Of a stretch of 54,952 bases of DNA, positions 26,245 to 35,457 are shown piece after piece; the stretch's first letter is position 1, and every line of letters starts with the position of its first letter. The DNA is from Bacteroidales bacterium. Lineage in GTDB: Bacteria; Bacteroidota; Bacteroidia; Bacteroidales; F082. The DNA lies in contig JAGCFU010000024.1 of the NCBI GenBank assembly GCA_017649945.1, positions 1-54,952 on the forward strand, read 5' to 3'. The notes under the pieces are model-generated. The model was given only the letters and a program-made list of their open reading frames with translations, ran no database searches and was not told where the DNA came from. A program made the position numbers and the translations under genes.

Positions 26245-26905
26245 CGAATTCTACAAATACGCCACCAAGCACCGCGGCATCAACGGTTTAGGCCTCGAAA
26301 AGTACGCCAACACCATCGTCGACTACATCTCCCCGACCATCATCGAGGAACGTCAGCTCAACGTGGCACAGATGGACGTGTTCTCACGCCTCATGATGGA
26401 CCGCATCATCTTCTTGGGCGACCAGATCGACGACTATGTCGCTAACATCATACAGGCACAGCTGCTCTTCCTCGAGTCAGCCGACCCTAAACGCGACATC
26501 CAAATCTATCTGAACTCTCCTGGCGGCTCGGTGTACGCAGGCCTCGGCATCTACGACACCATGCAGTTCATCCAGCCTGACGTAGCGACAATCTGCACAG
26601 GCATGGCGGCATCTATGGCAGCTGTTCTTTTGTGCGCCGGCGCTGACGGAAAACGTTCAGCCCTCAAGCACTCACGCATCATGATTCATCAGCCAATGGG
26701 CGGCATGCAAGGACAGGCTTCTGATATCGAAATCACCGCTCGCGAGATTCAAAAAGTGAAGAAAGAACTTTACGAAATCATCGCTCAGCACACAAAACAG
26801 CCTTACGACAAGGTGTGGGCCGACTCAGACCGCGACTACTGGATGACAGCGGAAGAAGCCAAAGCCTACGGCATGGTTGATGAAGTGTTAGTAAAGAATA
26901 AATAA
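26237..26905 (+). CDS. clpP: ATP-dependent Clp protease proteolytic subunit
   Basis: ClpP forms the tetradecameric serine protease barrel that works with ClpX. From the ATG at 26237 the protein has 222 residues with the triad Ser126 (GMAASMAAV), His151 (MIHQPMGG) and Asp200 ([13 protein letters not shown]). The oxyanion-region glycine motif [16 protein letters not shown] is intact. Longer upstream reading frames would translate the trigger factor tail in another frame and give an Arg-rich nonsense leader, so this start is chosen. It overlaps tig by 8 nt and clpX by 1 nt. Confidence 0.97.
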   Translation: MNNEFYKYATKHRGINGLGLEKYANTIVDYISPTIIEERQLNVAQMDVFSRLMMDRIIFLGDQIDDYVANIIQAQLLFLESADPKRDIQIYLNSPGGSVYAGLGIYDTMQFIQPDVATICTGMAASMAAVLLCAGADGKRSALKHSRIMIHQPMGGMQGQASDIEITAREIQKVKKELYEIIAQHTKQPYDKVWADSDRDYWMTAEEAKAYGMVDEVLVKNK

Positions 26906-28134
26906 TGTCTAAAAAACAAGAAAATTCCTGTTCCTTCTGCGGACGTCCAGAGAGTCAAGTCAACCTCTTGATTACTGGCGTCAGCGGTTTCATCTGCGAC
27001 GAATGCGTCGGTCGCGCCCATCAGATGCTCAATGAGGAGATGGCGCACCGCAGCCGTGCCATGGTCCCCGACTTCAAGCTTCTGAAGCCATTGGAAATCA
27101 AGAATTTCCTCGACCAGTACGTCATCGGACAAGATGCCGCAAAACGCGTCTTGTCGGTAGCAGTGTACAACCACTACAAACGTCTCAACCAGAAAGATAC
27201 AGCTGACGAGGTCGAAATCGAGAAATCGAACATCGTGCTCGTGGGCGAGACAGGAACAGGCAAGACCTTGTTAGCCAAGACGATAGCGCGCATGCTTAAT
27301 GTGCCTTTCGCCATCGCCGACGCCACAGTGCTCACTGAAGCAGGATACGTTGGCGAAGACGTGGAAAACATCCTCGTGAAGTTGCTGCAAGCTGCAGATT
27401 ACGACGTGGCAGCGGCGGAAAAAGGCATCGTCTTCATCGACGAGATAGATAAAATAGCGCGTAAAGGCGACAACCCGAGCATCACACGTGACGTGTCGGG
27501 TGAAGGCGTGCAACAGGCGATGCTGAAACTCCTCGAAGGAACCGTCGTCAACGTGCCACCACAAGGCGGACGCAAGCATCCTGAACAGAAGATGATACAG
27601 GTCAACACCAAAGACATCCTCTTCATCGCAGGCGGCGCCTTCGACGGCATCGACAAAATCATAGCAAACCGCGTGGGCACCAACGCCATCGGCTACGGCT
27701 CCGACCTAAAGAAGCAGATCGACCGCGACAACATGCTTCAATATATCGCACCGTCAGATTTGAAGAAATTCGGCTTGATTCCGGAAATAATAGGCCGTTT
27801 CCCGATACTGACATACCTCAACCCACTCGACAGAGGCACTCTCAAACGTATTCTCACCGAACCTAAAAACGCAATCACAAAGCAGTTTACCAAGTTGTTC
27901 GGCATGGACGACATCAAACTCATCATCAAAGATGAAGTCCTCGACTTTATAGTCGACAAGAGCATCGAATTCAAGCTCGGCGCACGCGGACTGCGTTCCA
28001 TACTCGAAGCAATACTCAACGACGACATGTTCGACCTGCCTTCAACCGACGCGAAAGAACTCGTAGTAGACCTCAACTACGCAAAAGAAAAGTTTGAGAA
28101 ATCGAAGATATCTGAACTTAACGTTCAGGGATAA
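26905..28134 (+). CDS. clpX: ATP-dependent Clp protease ATP-binding subunit ClpX
   Basis: ClpX is the AAA+ unfoldase that feeds substrates to ClpP. The 409-residue protein has the N-terminal zinc-binding domain with four Cys (9, 12, 31, 34), Walker A GETGTGKT (114-121), Walker [11 protein letters not shown] near 174-183, the pore-loop region and sensor motifs ([13 protein letters not shown] near 359). The final codons run into the GGATAAGAAGGATAAG repeat, which provides the TAA stop. All motifs are intact. Confidence 0.97.
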   Translation: MSKKQENSCSFCGRPESQVNLLITGVSGFICDECVGRAHQMLNEEMAHRSRAMVPDFKLLKPLEIKNFLDQYVIGQDAAKRVLSVAVYNHYKRLNQKDTADEVEIEKSNIVLVGETGTGKTLLAKTIARMLNVPFAIADATVLTEAGYVGEDVENILVKLLQAADYDVAAAEKGIVFIDEIDKIARKGDNPSITRDVSGEGVQQAMLKLLEGTVVNVPPQGGRKHPEQKMIQVNTKDILFIAGGAFDGIDKIIANRVGTNAIGYGSDLKKQIDRDNMLQYIAPSDLKKFGLIPEIIGRFPILTYLNPLDRGTLKRILTEPKNAITKQFTKLFGMDDIKLIIKDEVLDFIVDKSIEFKLGARGLRSILEAILNDDMFDLPSTDAKELVVDLNYAKEKFEKSKISELNVQG

Positions 28135-28199
28135 GAAGGATAAGCGCCTAACGGCTGATAAAACTTATCCTTCTTATCCTTCTTATCTTTCTTATCCTT
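28129..28199. repeat. Inverted repeat with tandem 9-mers between clpX and the sugar transferase gene
   Basis: GGATAAGAAGGATAAG (28129-28144) is the exact reverse complement of 28164-28179, with a 19 nt loop. The right arm is the start of four tandem 9-mers of CTTATCCTT (28164-28199, the third with one change). The left arm contains the clpX stop codon and the right end reaches the stop of the convergent gene. It could act as a bidirectional terminator, although it lacks a GC-rich stem and U tract. Confidence 0.75.
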
Positions 28200-29625
28200 A
28201 TTTTCCTCTTCCTTGTATAACTATCAACGCTGTGTAAATCAAAATTTTGGTATCAACGGCGAGGTTCATGTTTTCGATATAAAGGATATCATATTTCAGT
28301 CGTTCGACCATCTCATCCACTGTTGAAGCGTAACCGAATTTCACCTCGCCCCAGCTTGTGATGCCCGGCTTCACTCGCAGAAGCATTCTGTAATGCGGCG
28401 CTTTCTGCACAATCTGATCGATATAGTATTGACGCTCAGGACGATAACCCACAATCGACATCTTTCCGCCAAGAACGGTAAAGAATTGTGGAATCTCATC
28501 GAGACGCACCTTACGCATAAACTTGCCCCATTTTGTGATACGCGGGTCATCATCGGTAGACAACTGCGGTCCCATGTCCTCCGCATTGACATACATACTC
28601 CTGAATTTCAGCATGTTAAACGGCTTGCCATGCTGTCCGATGCGTTCCTGTTTGTAGAAAATCGGTCCAGGTGACGAGCGTTTCACCATGATGGCCGTAA
28701 AGATGTAAACCGGTGATAATAAGACAATTACCATCACGGAAGCAATGACATCGAACATTCGTTTTGCCACCTGCTGCCATACCGGCATAGGCTCAGGAGT
28801 AATCTGAATCAACGAAGCATGCCAGATGCCTTCCTGCTTCACGGCTCCAAACACAAACTCATGCATCAATGGGATGATTTTCACCGTGACATCAGTATTC
28901 TCGAGCATCATGAGAATCTTCTCGATAGTCTCAGTCTCAGAACGTTCTATCGCGATGATGGCTTCCTTAATATCATATTTCTTGATGACATCAGCCATAT
29001 CTTTATAACTTCCGAGACGCGGAATATACTTCTCTACTTTATAAACGTCCTTGTCAAATACATTTACAAAGCCGACAATGATATTTCCAGCGGAGAACTT
29101 TTGCCCTGCTATCTCCTCGTATATCGCACAAGCGTTGCCGTTACTGCCTATAATCAGAGTGTTTAAACCGAGTTCGCCTCTATGAACCCTCTTAGCCGTA
29201 ATTGTTGTAATCACCAACCTGCCGAGATAAGTGAGGGTAAACTGCAGCATATACAGCATCACGAACAAGGTGTAATATGTCTTGTAATTTGTGATGTGGT
29301 CGTCAAGAATCATGGCGAAAAACAGCACCACCGTACCGATAAGTGTCACCAGGATGGTCTGCCCGAGCTCCCTGACACGCGACCTGAAATAAACTTTGCT
29401 GTAAGAACCTGAAAGCAGGAACAAAAACAGCCACGCTATCGGGATGAAAGCGATGCCAAACCAGAAATTCTCGTCGTTGTAGATAACGCTAATATCATTG
29501 AAAACATCAGGATTTTCGATTTTCTTACGATAACAGAAAAACAATATCCAGCTCACAAATGATGCGAACCAATCCCATAAGACGTATTTAAAAGTCTGTC
29601 TGCGTTTATTTATCTTGCTGCTCAA
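28198..29625 (-). CDS. Polyprenyl-phosphate sugar-1-phosphate transferase (WbaP/WcaJ-like)
   Basis: The enzyme starts assembly of a surface glycan by transferring a sugar phosphate onto undecaprenyl phosphate in the inner membrane. The 475 residues show four or five N-terminal helices, a CoA-binding-like Rossmann segment (NTLIIGSNGNACAIYEEI), and a C-terminal catalytic domain with KRMFDVIASVMVIVLLSPVYI, SSPGPIFYKQERIGQHGKPF, KFRSMYVNAE and KVRLDEIPQFFTVLGGKMSIVGYRPE. The start is TTG: the frame has no early ATG, and TTGA overlaps the stop of the preceding lipoprotein gene, so translation is probably coupled. Confidence 0.9.
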   Translation of the reverse strand: MSSKINKRRQTFKYVLWDWFASFVSWILFFCYRKKIENPDVFNDISVIYNDENFWFGIAFIPIAWLFLFLLSGSYSKVYFRSRVRELGQTILVTLIGTVVLFFAMILDDHITNYKTYYTLFVMLYMLQFTLTYLGRLVITTITAKRVHRGELGLNTLIIGSNGNACAIYEEIAGQKFSAGNIIVGFVNVFDKDVYKVEKYIPRLGSYKDMADVIKKYDIKEAIIAIERSETETIEKILMMLENTDVTVKIIPLMHEFVFGAVKQEGIWHASLIQITPEPMPVWQQVAKRMFDVIASVMVIVLLSPVYIFTAIMVKRSSPGPIFYKQERIGQHGKPFNMLKFRSMYVNAEDMGPQLSTDDDPRITKWGKFMRKVRLDEIPQFFTVLGGKMSIVGYRPERQYYIDQIVQKAPHYRMLLRVKPGITSWGEVKFGYASTVDEMVERLKYDILYIENMNLAVDTKILIYTALIVIQGRGK

Positions 29626-30566
29626 TTGTAAATCAATTTAATATTATCAAAATAGAAATCTGCCGATTCTCCTTCAAAAACGCTACCTCTCAGATAGTAT
29701 CTAAAATATGACGCATTATAATTCTCAATGATTGTAGGCGTGAAGTTGATGTAAGCCTTCTTCCATTTATTTGTGGCCTTAAGATACACCAACTGTTTCT
29801 CAACCAAACCATCCTGAGGGGATCTCACAAGCAATCCGATAAGAAAATCCGAAGTGCATTTGTAGTCAATCTCAAGAAGCACATACGACCTTCCATCCGC
29901 CGGCAAGTCAGTCAAATAAGGGCTCTGCAACCAGAAACTCAGCGTGCTGTCGGCCAAATGAACGTGTCCCGAACGATAATGACTTATGGAATCAGCCGGA
30001 TTACGGGGGTCAATCCATGCATTTGTATCGCTACGATGGCTGATCTGCTGCAACGCGGCGTATGTGGTGTCAAGTGGAGTAAGTATTATGTTGTTTATTT
30101 CCTCGAAGTCTTCAATGGTGAATTGCATATATGAACTGTCAACACTATAGTATTTCGTGACCGGACGTATAGTGTCAATCTGTCCCGGGACAAAGTTGTG
30201 CCCGCTTATTCTATATGGTTTGTAAAAAGGGTATTGAATCCTTGTTGATGAGATTGAATTCATCTTAATGCCAGGGTAAAACTGCAAATTTTTCTCGCCT
30301 TCCTCAAGGATAGGTATCAACGCGTAGACTTCGCCGTCGTCATGTCTTCTCATTTCATAACATCCCTGAAAACTTCCGTTGACATAAAGCCAAGCATCGA
30401 TGATGCCATGTGTCAAAGCACCTTCTATATCATAACCGTTATTTGCGTTTAACGTCCAAGGCTCTATACGAAGATATGCCGGAACTTCCTGACTTCCCTT
30501 GAATTTCTTGCACGAAAACAACAATAAAACTAATCCGAATATAAAAATGTAACGAAGACTCTTCAT
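29622..30566 (-). CDS. Lipoprotein of unknown function
   Basis: I do not recognise this 314-residue protein. A lipoprotein signal ends in VLLLFSC (Cys at about 19), followed by KKFKGSQEVP. The mature part is predicted to be beta-rich, with a segment PAYLRIEPWTLN near the start and a jelly-roll-like C-terminal half (SLTFWLQSP-type strand here STLSFWLQSPYLTDL, then YVLLEIDYKC and ADFYFDNIKLIYN at the very end), which resembles carbohydrate-binding-like folds. It lies just upstream of, and overlaps, the sugar transferase gene, so a role in surface glycan is possible. Confidence 0.6.
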   Translation of the reverse strand: MKSLRYIFIFGLVLLLFSCKKFKGSQEVPAYLRIEPWTLNANNGYDIEGALTHGIIDAWLYVNGSFQGCYEMRRHDDGEVYALIPILEEGEKNLQFYPGIKMNSISSTRIQYPFYKPYRISGHNFVPGQIDTIRPVTKYYSVDSSYMQFTIEDFEEINNIILTPLDTTYAALQQISHRSDTNAWIDPRNPADSISHYRSGHVHLADSTLSFWLQSPYLTDLPADGRSYVLLEIDYKCTSDFLIGLLVRSPQDGLVEKQLVYLKATNKWKKAYINFTPTIIENYNASYFRYYLRGSVFEGESADFYFDNIKLIYN

Positions 30567-30612
30567 AGGTAGCCTTTTTTACCTTTAACGTAGTTAAATT
30601 TAAAATATTGTC

Positions 30613-31608
30613 TTATTTCAAATGTTTTTTCAGCTGATTTTTATGCTTGTCGATTTCGTCCAAAATCATATATGCGACCTTGAGCACTTCCACTCCGTCC
30701 TCGATAGTTACAGGCGGTTCGGTGTTCGTCACGATGGCGTCGTGGAAACGTTCCAACTCTGTCTTGATGGCGTTGATTTGGTTTGTCTCAAGTTCTTCGA
30801 CAGAGATTTTTTTCTCCGTGCCGTCAGGAAGCGCGATGGTCATGTCGAATGGTCCGACGTTGCCGTTCACATCCTCTACTCTCACGATGTCGGTCTTCTT
30901 CTCCATGAAATCCATGGTGATATATGCGCCGTTCTGGAAGATACGGAACTTGCGCATGTTTTTCATCGAGATGCGGCTTGTCGTGAGGTTAGCCACTGCG
31001 CCGTTCTCGAATTCTATCCTTGCCGTGATGATGTCCGGTGTCGGGCTTACTATTGACACGCCGCTTGCCACGATTGACTTTATCTTTGATTTCACTATAG
31101 TGAGAAGGATGTCGATGTCATGCACTGTGAGGTCGAGGACCACCGGCACGTCGCATCCGCGAGGGTTGTACAGCGCCAAACGGTGCACCTCGATAAACAC
31201 CGGGTCGTCGATATGTGGCTGAGCCGCGATAAACGCCGGATTGAAACGCTCCACATGACCCACCTGCACCTTCACGTTGGCTTTCTTCGCCAAGGCGATA
31301 AGCTTGTTGGCCTCGTCAACAGTGGCGACGATAGGCTTCTCAATAAACACGTTCTTACCTTTATCGATGGCTTTTGAAGCACATGCAAAATGTGCTATGG
31401 TAGGTGTCACTATATCCACAACATCAACAGAATCAATGAGTTCGTCGATGGATTTAAAATTCTTTACTCCTGCTTCCTCAGCAACTCTTTGTGCCGTCTT
31501 CTCATCCTGATCGTAGAATCCGACCAGTTCATATTTATCAATCTGTTTGATGCAGTTGATGTGAATCTTTCCAAGATGTCCTGCACCTAAAACTCCTATT
31601 TTTAACAT
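30613..31608 (-). CDS. Gfo/Idh/MocA family NAD(P)-dependent oxidoreductase
   Basis: This 331-residue protein begins with the Rossmann motif MLKIGVLGAGHLGKIH, has DVVDIVTPTIAHF and the family EKP signature (NVFIEKPI near 96-103), and a C-terminal alpha/beta domain with HDIDILLTIV, where the His/Asp pair is typical. Members oxidise or reduce sugars or inositols; the substrate cannot be read from sequence. A longer frame starting at 31770 would cross the promoter and translate pcm antisense, so the ATG at 31608 is used. Confidence 0.9.
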   Translation of the reverse strand: MLKIGVLGAGHLGKIHINCIKQIDKYELVGFYDQDEKTAQRVAEEAGVKNFKSIDELIDSVDVVDIVTPTIAHFACASKAIDKGKNVFIEKPIVATVDEANKLIALAKKANVKVQVGHVERFNPAFIAAQPHIDDPVFIEVHRLALYNPRGCDVPVVLDLTVHDIDILLTIVKSKIKSIVASGVSIVSPTPDIITARIEFENGAVANLTTSRISMKNMRKFRIFQNGAYITMDFMEKKTDIVRVEDVNGNVGPFDMTIALPDGTEKKISVEELETNQINAIKTELERFHDAIVTNTEPPVTIEDGVEVLKVAYMILDEIDKHKNQLKKHLK

Positions 31609-31622
31609 ATTCAAAATTTTTG

Positions 31623-31649
31623 CAAATATACGGATTTTTTGTAATTTTG
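31623..31649. promoter_or_regulatory. Divergent promoter pair for the Gfo/Idh gene and pcm
   Basis: On the minus strand TATATTTG (31623-31630) faces the oxidoreductase gene. On the plus strand TAATTTTG (31642-31649) faces pcm. Only 11 bp separate the two -7 elements, so their -33 regions must overlap. Confidence 0.55.
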
Positions 31650-31666
31650 TAACATAAATTTTTATC

Positions 31667-32326
31667 ATGCAGGAAGACACATATCGACACAAAGGCATGC
31701 GCCAGAATTTGGTGCAAGTGCTTAAGGATAAAGGCATTACGGACTCCGCTGTACTCGACGCCATCGGCATAGTGCCGCGTCATGTCTTCCTCGAATCGAT
31801 GTTTGTTGAGTTCGCTTACCAGGACAAGGCCTTCCCTATCGGTTCCGGACAAACTATTTCACAGCCGTTCACAGTGGCTATGCAGAGCCAGCTCCTTCAA
31901 GTGACAAGAGGCACAAAGGTTCTCGAAATAGGTACCGGCTCCGGTTATCAGGCATGCATCCTCGCTCATATGGGTGCGAAAGTGTTCACCGTCGAACGGC
32001 AACGTAACCTCTATTCTAAAACAAAAACGTTCCTCGCAGAGTTTCCTTATCATATCAAGACTTTCCTCGGCGACGGCAACAAAGGACTGCCTACATTCGC
32101 TCCTTTCGACAGAATTTTGATTACCGCAGCGGCTCCAGAGATACCGCAAAACCTTGTAAATCAACTGAAAACAGGCGGTATAATGGTAATACCGCTCAAC
32201 GACGAGACCGACGCCACTAAACAGCGCATGCTTCGTCTCACGAAACAGCCCGACGGCACCATGCTCCGCGAAGAGTTCGGTGACTGCCGTTTCGTCCCGA
32301 TGTTAAAGGAATTAGGTAACGATTAG
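31667..32326 (+). CDS. pcm: Protein-L-isoaspartate O-methyltransferase
   Basis: Pcm methylates isoaspartyl residues so that damaged proteins can be repaired, using SAM. The 219-residue protein has PIGSGQTISQPFTVAMQSQLL near 52-72, SAM motif I VLEIGTGSGYQA near 84-95, a KVFTVERQRNL acidic loop, and FDRILITAAAPEIPQNLVNQL near 142-162 as in the family. It opens with the typical MQEDTYRHKGMRQNLVQVL. Its 3' end converges on trmB with a 2 bp gap. Confidence 0.95.
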   Translation: MQEDTYRHKGMRQNLVQVLKDKGITDSAVLDAIGIVPRHVFLESMFVEFAYQDKAFPIGSGQTISQPFTVAMQSQLLQVTRGTKVLEIGTGSGYQACILAHMGAKVFTVERQRNLYSKTKTFLAEFPYHIKTFLGDGNKGLPTFAPFDRILITAAAPEIPQNLVNQLKTGGIMVIPLNDETDATKQRMLRLTKQPDGTMLREEFGDCRFVPMLKELGND

Positions 32327-32328
32327 TC

Positions 32329-32991
32329 TTATTTTACCTTGAATTTTAGGTATTTGATGGTCAAGCCCTGTTTGAGCCACATAGTCTCATAATAGGTACG
32401 AATCGTCTTGACTTCGAGTTCGTCATCGTTGGCATACAGGTCGTTGTAGTTGTAAACTATAGGATAACCGGCCTCGTTCACCACGTCCAAAGTAAACTCG
32501 TAAAGCAAGTCGCTGTCAGTCTTGAGGTTGATGTAGCTGTCGTTTTTCAAAAACGTCTTGTAACGTTCGAGATAGATTGGTGCGGTGAGACGTTTGCGTG
32601 CCTTAAGTATCTGAGGGTCAGGGAAAGTAATCCAAATCTCGTCGACTTCATTTTCACCGAAGAAATGCTCTATCAACTCGATGCGTGTGCGCACGAATGC
32701 AACATTTTTCAGACCTTCCGCAATGCCTTGTTTCAGTCCGACCCACATCCTCGCGCCTTTGATGTCGACCCCGATGTAATTCACCTCAGGATGTGCCTTC
32801 GCCAAACCGATGGTGTATTCACCTTTGCCGCAGCCGAGCTCAAGAACTATAGGATTGTCGTTGCCGAAAAACTCATGCCAATGTCCTTTCAAAGGGAAAC
32901 CTTCCTCCTTGATACGCTCGAATGAATATTCGAAAAGATTGTCAAAAGTCTTGCATTCGGCAAAACGCTCTAATTTGTTTTTCTTTCCCAC
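32329..32991 (-). CDS. trmB: tRNA (guanine-N(7)-)-methyltransferase
   Basis: TrmB makes m7G46 in tRNA using SAM. The protein contains VLELGCGKGEYTIGLAKAHP near 52-71, YIGVDIKGARMW near 76-87, and the catalytic ITFPDPQILKARKRLT region near 132-147. The start is taken as GTG at 32991 (VGKKNKLERFAE), 4 bp after the stop of the preceding gene; family members commonly begin MGKxKLxxF. An ATG at 33069 gives 26 more residues that overlap the upstream gene by 74 bp and look random. Confidence 0.9.
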   Translation of the reverse strand: MGKKNKLERFAECKTFDNLFEYSFERIKEEGFPLKGHWHEFFGNDNPIVLELGCGKGEYTIGLAKAHPEVNYIGVDIKGARMWVGLKQGIAEGLKNVAFVRTRIELIEHFFGENEVDEIWITFPDPQILKARKRLTAPIYLERYKTFLKNDSYINLKTDSDLLYEFTLDVVNEAGYPIVYNYNDLYANDDELEVKTIRTYYETMWLKQGLTIKYLKFKVK

Positions 32992-32995
32992 AGCT

Positions 32996-34048
32996 CTATT
33001 TTTTACGTAACAGCCAAGCAGCCTCGTTATATTCTTTTTTAATGATTTCCAGGCGTTTAAGTGCCGCATCCTTACCCATCACGAGTTCATAAACAACACG
33101 CACATTGCCTTTGTCGTTCTTAGGAAGTGCCATGGCACCGTCAAAACCTTGATTTTTAAATTTTCTCACACATTTCTGAGCGTCGTTATCACTCTTTAAC
33201 GATGCTCCTATGATATAGTATGAATCAACGTCTACAGGCTTAAGTAATTCAGCATCAACAGGTTGAATATAATCAACAGTCTTCAAGGCAAAAGGCTGAC
33301 TGACCTTTATTGTCGGCAGTGTTTCAACATTGACAAATTCAATAGCATCCATTTTGGCATTTAAATGCTTGGCGATGAACTCGTTAGGTGATGAATAGAA
33401 AAACGGGTTCCACGATGCTATTTTTGAGTTACTCTTGTCGGCACCCCAGCCGAGGAACACAAGTACCATGGCTATCATCATCGAATATGCGGCGGCACGG
33501 AACCAACGGTAATTGTAACGGTTCACGCGATGCGGCTTTACCACCTGCTCTTCGTCGTGCACCGTCATCAGAGTGTTCTTAGCCTTATGTTCCGTAGCAA
33601 TTTTCGTCGCTATATGCTGATATGTCTCGCGTCTGTAGATAGGTTGCACCGAGAACGATGTGAGTCCGAAAGCGTCACCGAACAAATTCAGGTCATCGTC
33701 AAGTTGGAAAACATAATCCTTATCGGTGACACGGCTCAAAATACCCATGCCGTCAAGACGCAGAGTGCCACTGGCTTCAACGACAGCGAGGCTCTCCATG
33801 GCAAAGTCATGAACCATCTGCGATGCCTCATTTCTTGTGATATTCTCGCGTTTCGCAACATAGTCCACCAACAAGCCGTCGTCAGAAAGCAACTGTCCGT
33901 TAAACGCCAACTCCTTCGATGGAGGTGTCAACCGATTATTGACATAATCTATCGTTGCAGGGCACTCCTTCGAGATGAACGCCCCGAACTCCGGGATTAT
34001 CACGCATTCATGGTCAAATAATAGTTCTATTATATATTTTATTATCAT
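32996..34048 (-). CDS. HU-like (CCDC81/HU type) domain protein with SPOR domain
   Basis: The 350-residue protein has two N-terminal HU-like units: IIKYIIELLFDHECVIIPEFGAFI (2-25) and LLVDYVAKRENITRNEASQMV (58-78), of the Bacteroidota CCDC81-related HU group. A membrane helix lies at about 188-205 (AAYSMMIAMVLVFLGWGA). The final 80 residues form a SPOR domain (YYIIGASLKSDNDAQKCVRKFKNQGF), which binds denuded glycan at division sites. A cytosolic HU-like part joined through the membrane to a murein-binding SPOR part could link wall and cell interior; this is inference. It overlaps kdsB by 4 nt. Confidence 0.8.
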   Translation of the reverse strand: MIIKYIIELLFDHECVIIPEFGAFISKECPATIDYVNNRLTPPSKELAFNGQLLSDDGLLVDYVAKRENITRNEASQMVHDFAMESLAVVEASGTLRLDGMGILSRVTDKDYVFQLDDDLNLFGDAFGLTSFSVQPIYRRETYQHIATKIATEHKAKNTLMTVHDEEQVVKPHRVNRYNYRWFRAAAYSMMIAMVLVFLGWGADKSNSKIASWNPFFYSSPNEFIAKHLNAKMDAIEFVNVETLPTIKVSQPFALKTVDYIQPVDAELLKPVDVDSYYIIGASLKSDNDAQKCVRKFKNQGFDGAMALPKNDKGNVRVVYELVMGKDAALKRLEIIKKEYNEAAWLLRKK

Positions 34049-34770
34049 GCTTTAAAAATTTTCTCAATTTTTACGATATCTTCCGGCACATCGACGGAAT
34101 ACGATTCAAATTCCGTGACTCCCATACGGACGGTATAGCCGTTTTCGAGCCAGCGTAACTGTTCCAACGACTCCGCGAGTTCCAATCCCGACTGTGGAAG
34201 TGACGCAACTTCTTTCAAAGCGTCACATTTATACGCGTAGATTCCAATGTGCTTGTAAAACGTGCGATCCACCTCATTTCTCAGATACGGGATGGCAAAC
34301 CTGCTGAAATACAACGCCTTTCCATTTTTATCGAAAACCACTTTCACCGCGTTCGGGCTCTTCAGCTCGTCTTCGTCGTGAACCGGCTTGCACAGCGATG
34401 CGAGAGGCGTGTCCTTATCAGAAATCAGTTCCGCTATCTGATTGATTTGCAACGGGTTGATGTACGGTTCATCACCTTGGATGTTTATCACCGCATCGAA
34501 GCCTTTGCCGATTTTATCCACCACCTCGCAACAACGGTCAGTGCCGCTTTTATGTTTTGTCGATGTCATCACCGCCTTGCCGCCGAATCCAATAACAGCA
34601 TTATAGATACGTTCATCATCAGTGGCGACCACAACATCCGCGAGCTTGTCGGCTTTCTTCGCCTGCTCATACACACACTGAATCATCATCTTTCCGTTGA
34701 TGAGTGCCAAAGGCTTACCCTCGAAACGTGTCGAGCCGTATCTTGCCGGAATAATTCCTAAAATATTCAT
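34045..34770 (-). CDS. kdsB: 3-deoxy-manno-octulosonate cytidylyltransferase
   Basis: KdsB activates Kdo to CMP-Kdo for lipid A core synthesis. The 241-residue protein has the nucleotide motif IIPARYGSTRFEGKPL (6-21), MTSTKHKSGTDRCCEVV near 69-85, NIQGDEPYINPLQI near 95-108, and the final GLELAESLEQLRWLENGY near 193-210. It implies a Kdo-containing outer-membrane glycolipid. Gaps: 2 bp behind the deoxynucleoside kinase and a 4 nt overlap with the next gene. Confidence 0.96.
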   Translation of the reverse strand: MNILGIIPARYGSTRFEGKPLALINGKMMIQCVYEQAKKADKLADVVVATDDERIYNAVIGFGGKAVMTSTKHKSGTDRCCEVVDKIGKGFDAVINIQGDEPYINPLQINQIAELISDKDTPLASLCKPVHDEDELKSPNAVKVVFDKNGKALYFSRFAIPYLRNEVDRTFYKHIGIYAYKCDALKEVASLPQSGLELAESLEQLRWLENGYTVRMGVTEFESYSVDVPEDIVKIEKIFKA

Positions 34771-34772
34771 AA

Positions 34773-35384
34773 TCAGAACAATCCGTTTAATGAGCCGTTA
34801 ATCTGTTCGATGACGACGCTCAAATCCTCAGGTTTTTCAAGGTCGATGTCGTCGCTCTCGATAATAAGAAGCTTGCCTTTGTTATAGTTCGAAATCCAGT
34901 TCTCGTAACGTTTGTTGAGTGCCTTAAGGTAATCGAGACGAATCGACTGCTCATAGTCGCGGTTACGTTTCTGAATCTGACGCACGAGCGTCGGGACGCT
35001 GGCACGCAGATATATCAGCAAATCAGGAGCTTGAAGGAATGAACTCATCAACTCGAAAAGCTGCTCGTAATTCTGATAGTCACGCGTCTCCATAAGACCC
35101 ATATCATAAAGGTTCGCGGCAAAGATATAAGCGTCCTCGTAAATCGTGCGGTCCTGGATTATGTCGTCGCCGCTCTTACGAATATCCATCACCTGACGGA
35201 ATCGGCTGTTCAAGAAATAAATCTGCAGATTGAACGACCAGCGTTTCATATCTTCATAAAAACTCTCCAAATACGGATTGTTGTCAACTTCCTCAAAATG
35301 AGGCTTCCATCCAAAATGCTTTGATAATAAACGAGTTAGCGTCGTCTTACCCGAGCCTATATTTCCAGCTATAGCAATATGCAT
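34773..35384 (-). CDS. Deoxynucleoside kinase (dGK/dAK-like)
   Basis: The kinase phosphorylates deoxynucleosides for salvage; which base it prefers cannot be told. The 203-residue protein has the P-loop GNIGSGKTTL (7-16), EEVDNNPYLESFYEDM near 36-51, the QDRTIYEDAYIFA block near 78-90 (DRS/DRT motif with substrate-binding Glu), and a lid region RNRDYEQSIRLDYL near 138-151. A near-consensus -7 element TATTTTAG lies upstream on the minus strand at 35403-35410. Confidence 0.9.
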   Translation of the reverse strand: MHIAIAGNIGSGKTTLTRLLSKHFGWKPHFEEVDNNPYLESFYEDMKRWSFNLQIYFLNSRFRQVMDIRKSGDDIIQDRTIYEDAYIFAANLYDMGLMETRDYQNYEQLFELMSSFLQAPDLLIYLRASVPTLVRQIQKRNRDYEQSIRLDYLKALNKRYENWISNYNKGKLLIIESDDIDLEKPEDLSVVIEQINGSLNGLF

Positions 35385-35457
35385 AGTACTCCAAATTTTT
35401 TGCTAAAATACAAAAAATTCGAAAGTAAAACTAAAAAAATCATTAATTTTTTAAAAT

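Noticed and set aside
28164-28199. A CRISPR-like tandem array
   Set aside because: The units are contiguous 9-mers without spacers and no cas genes are present.
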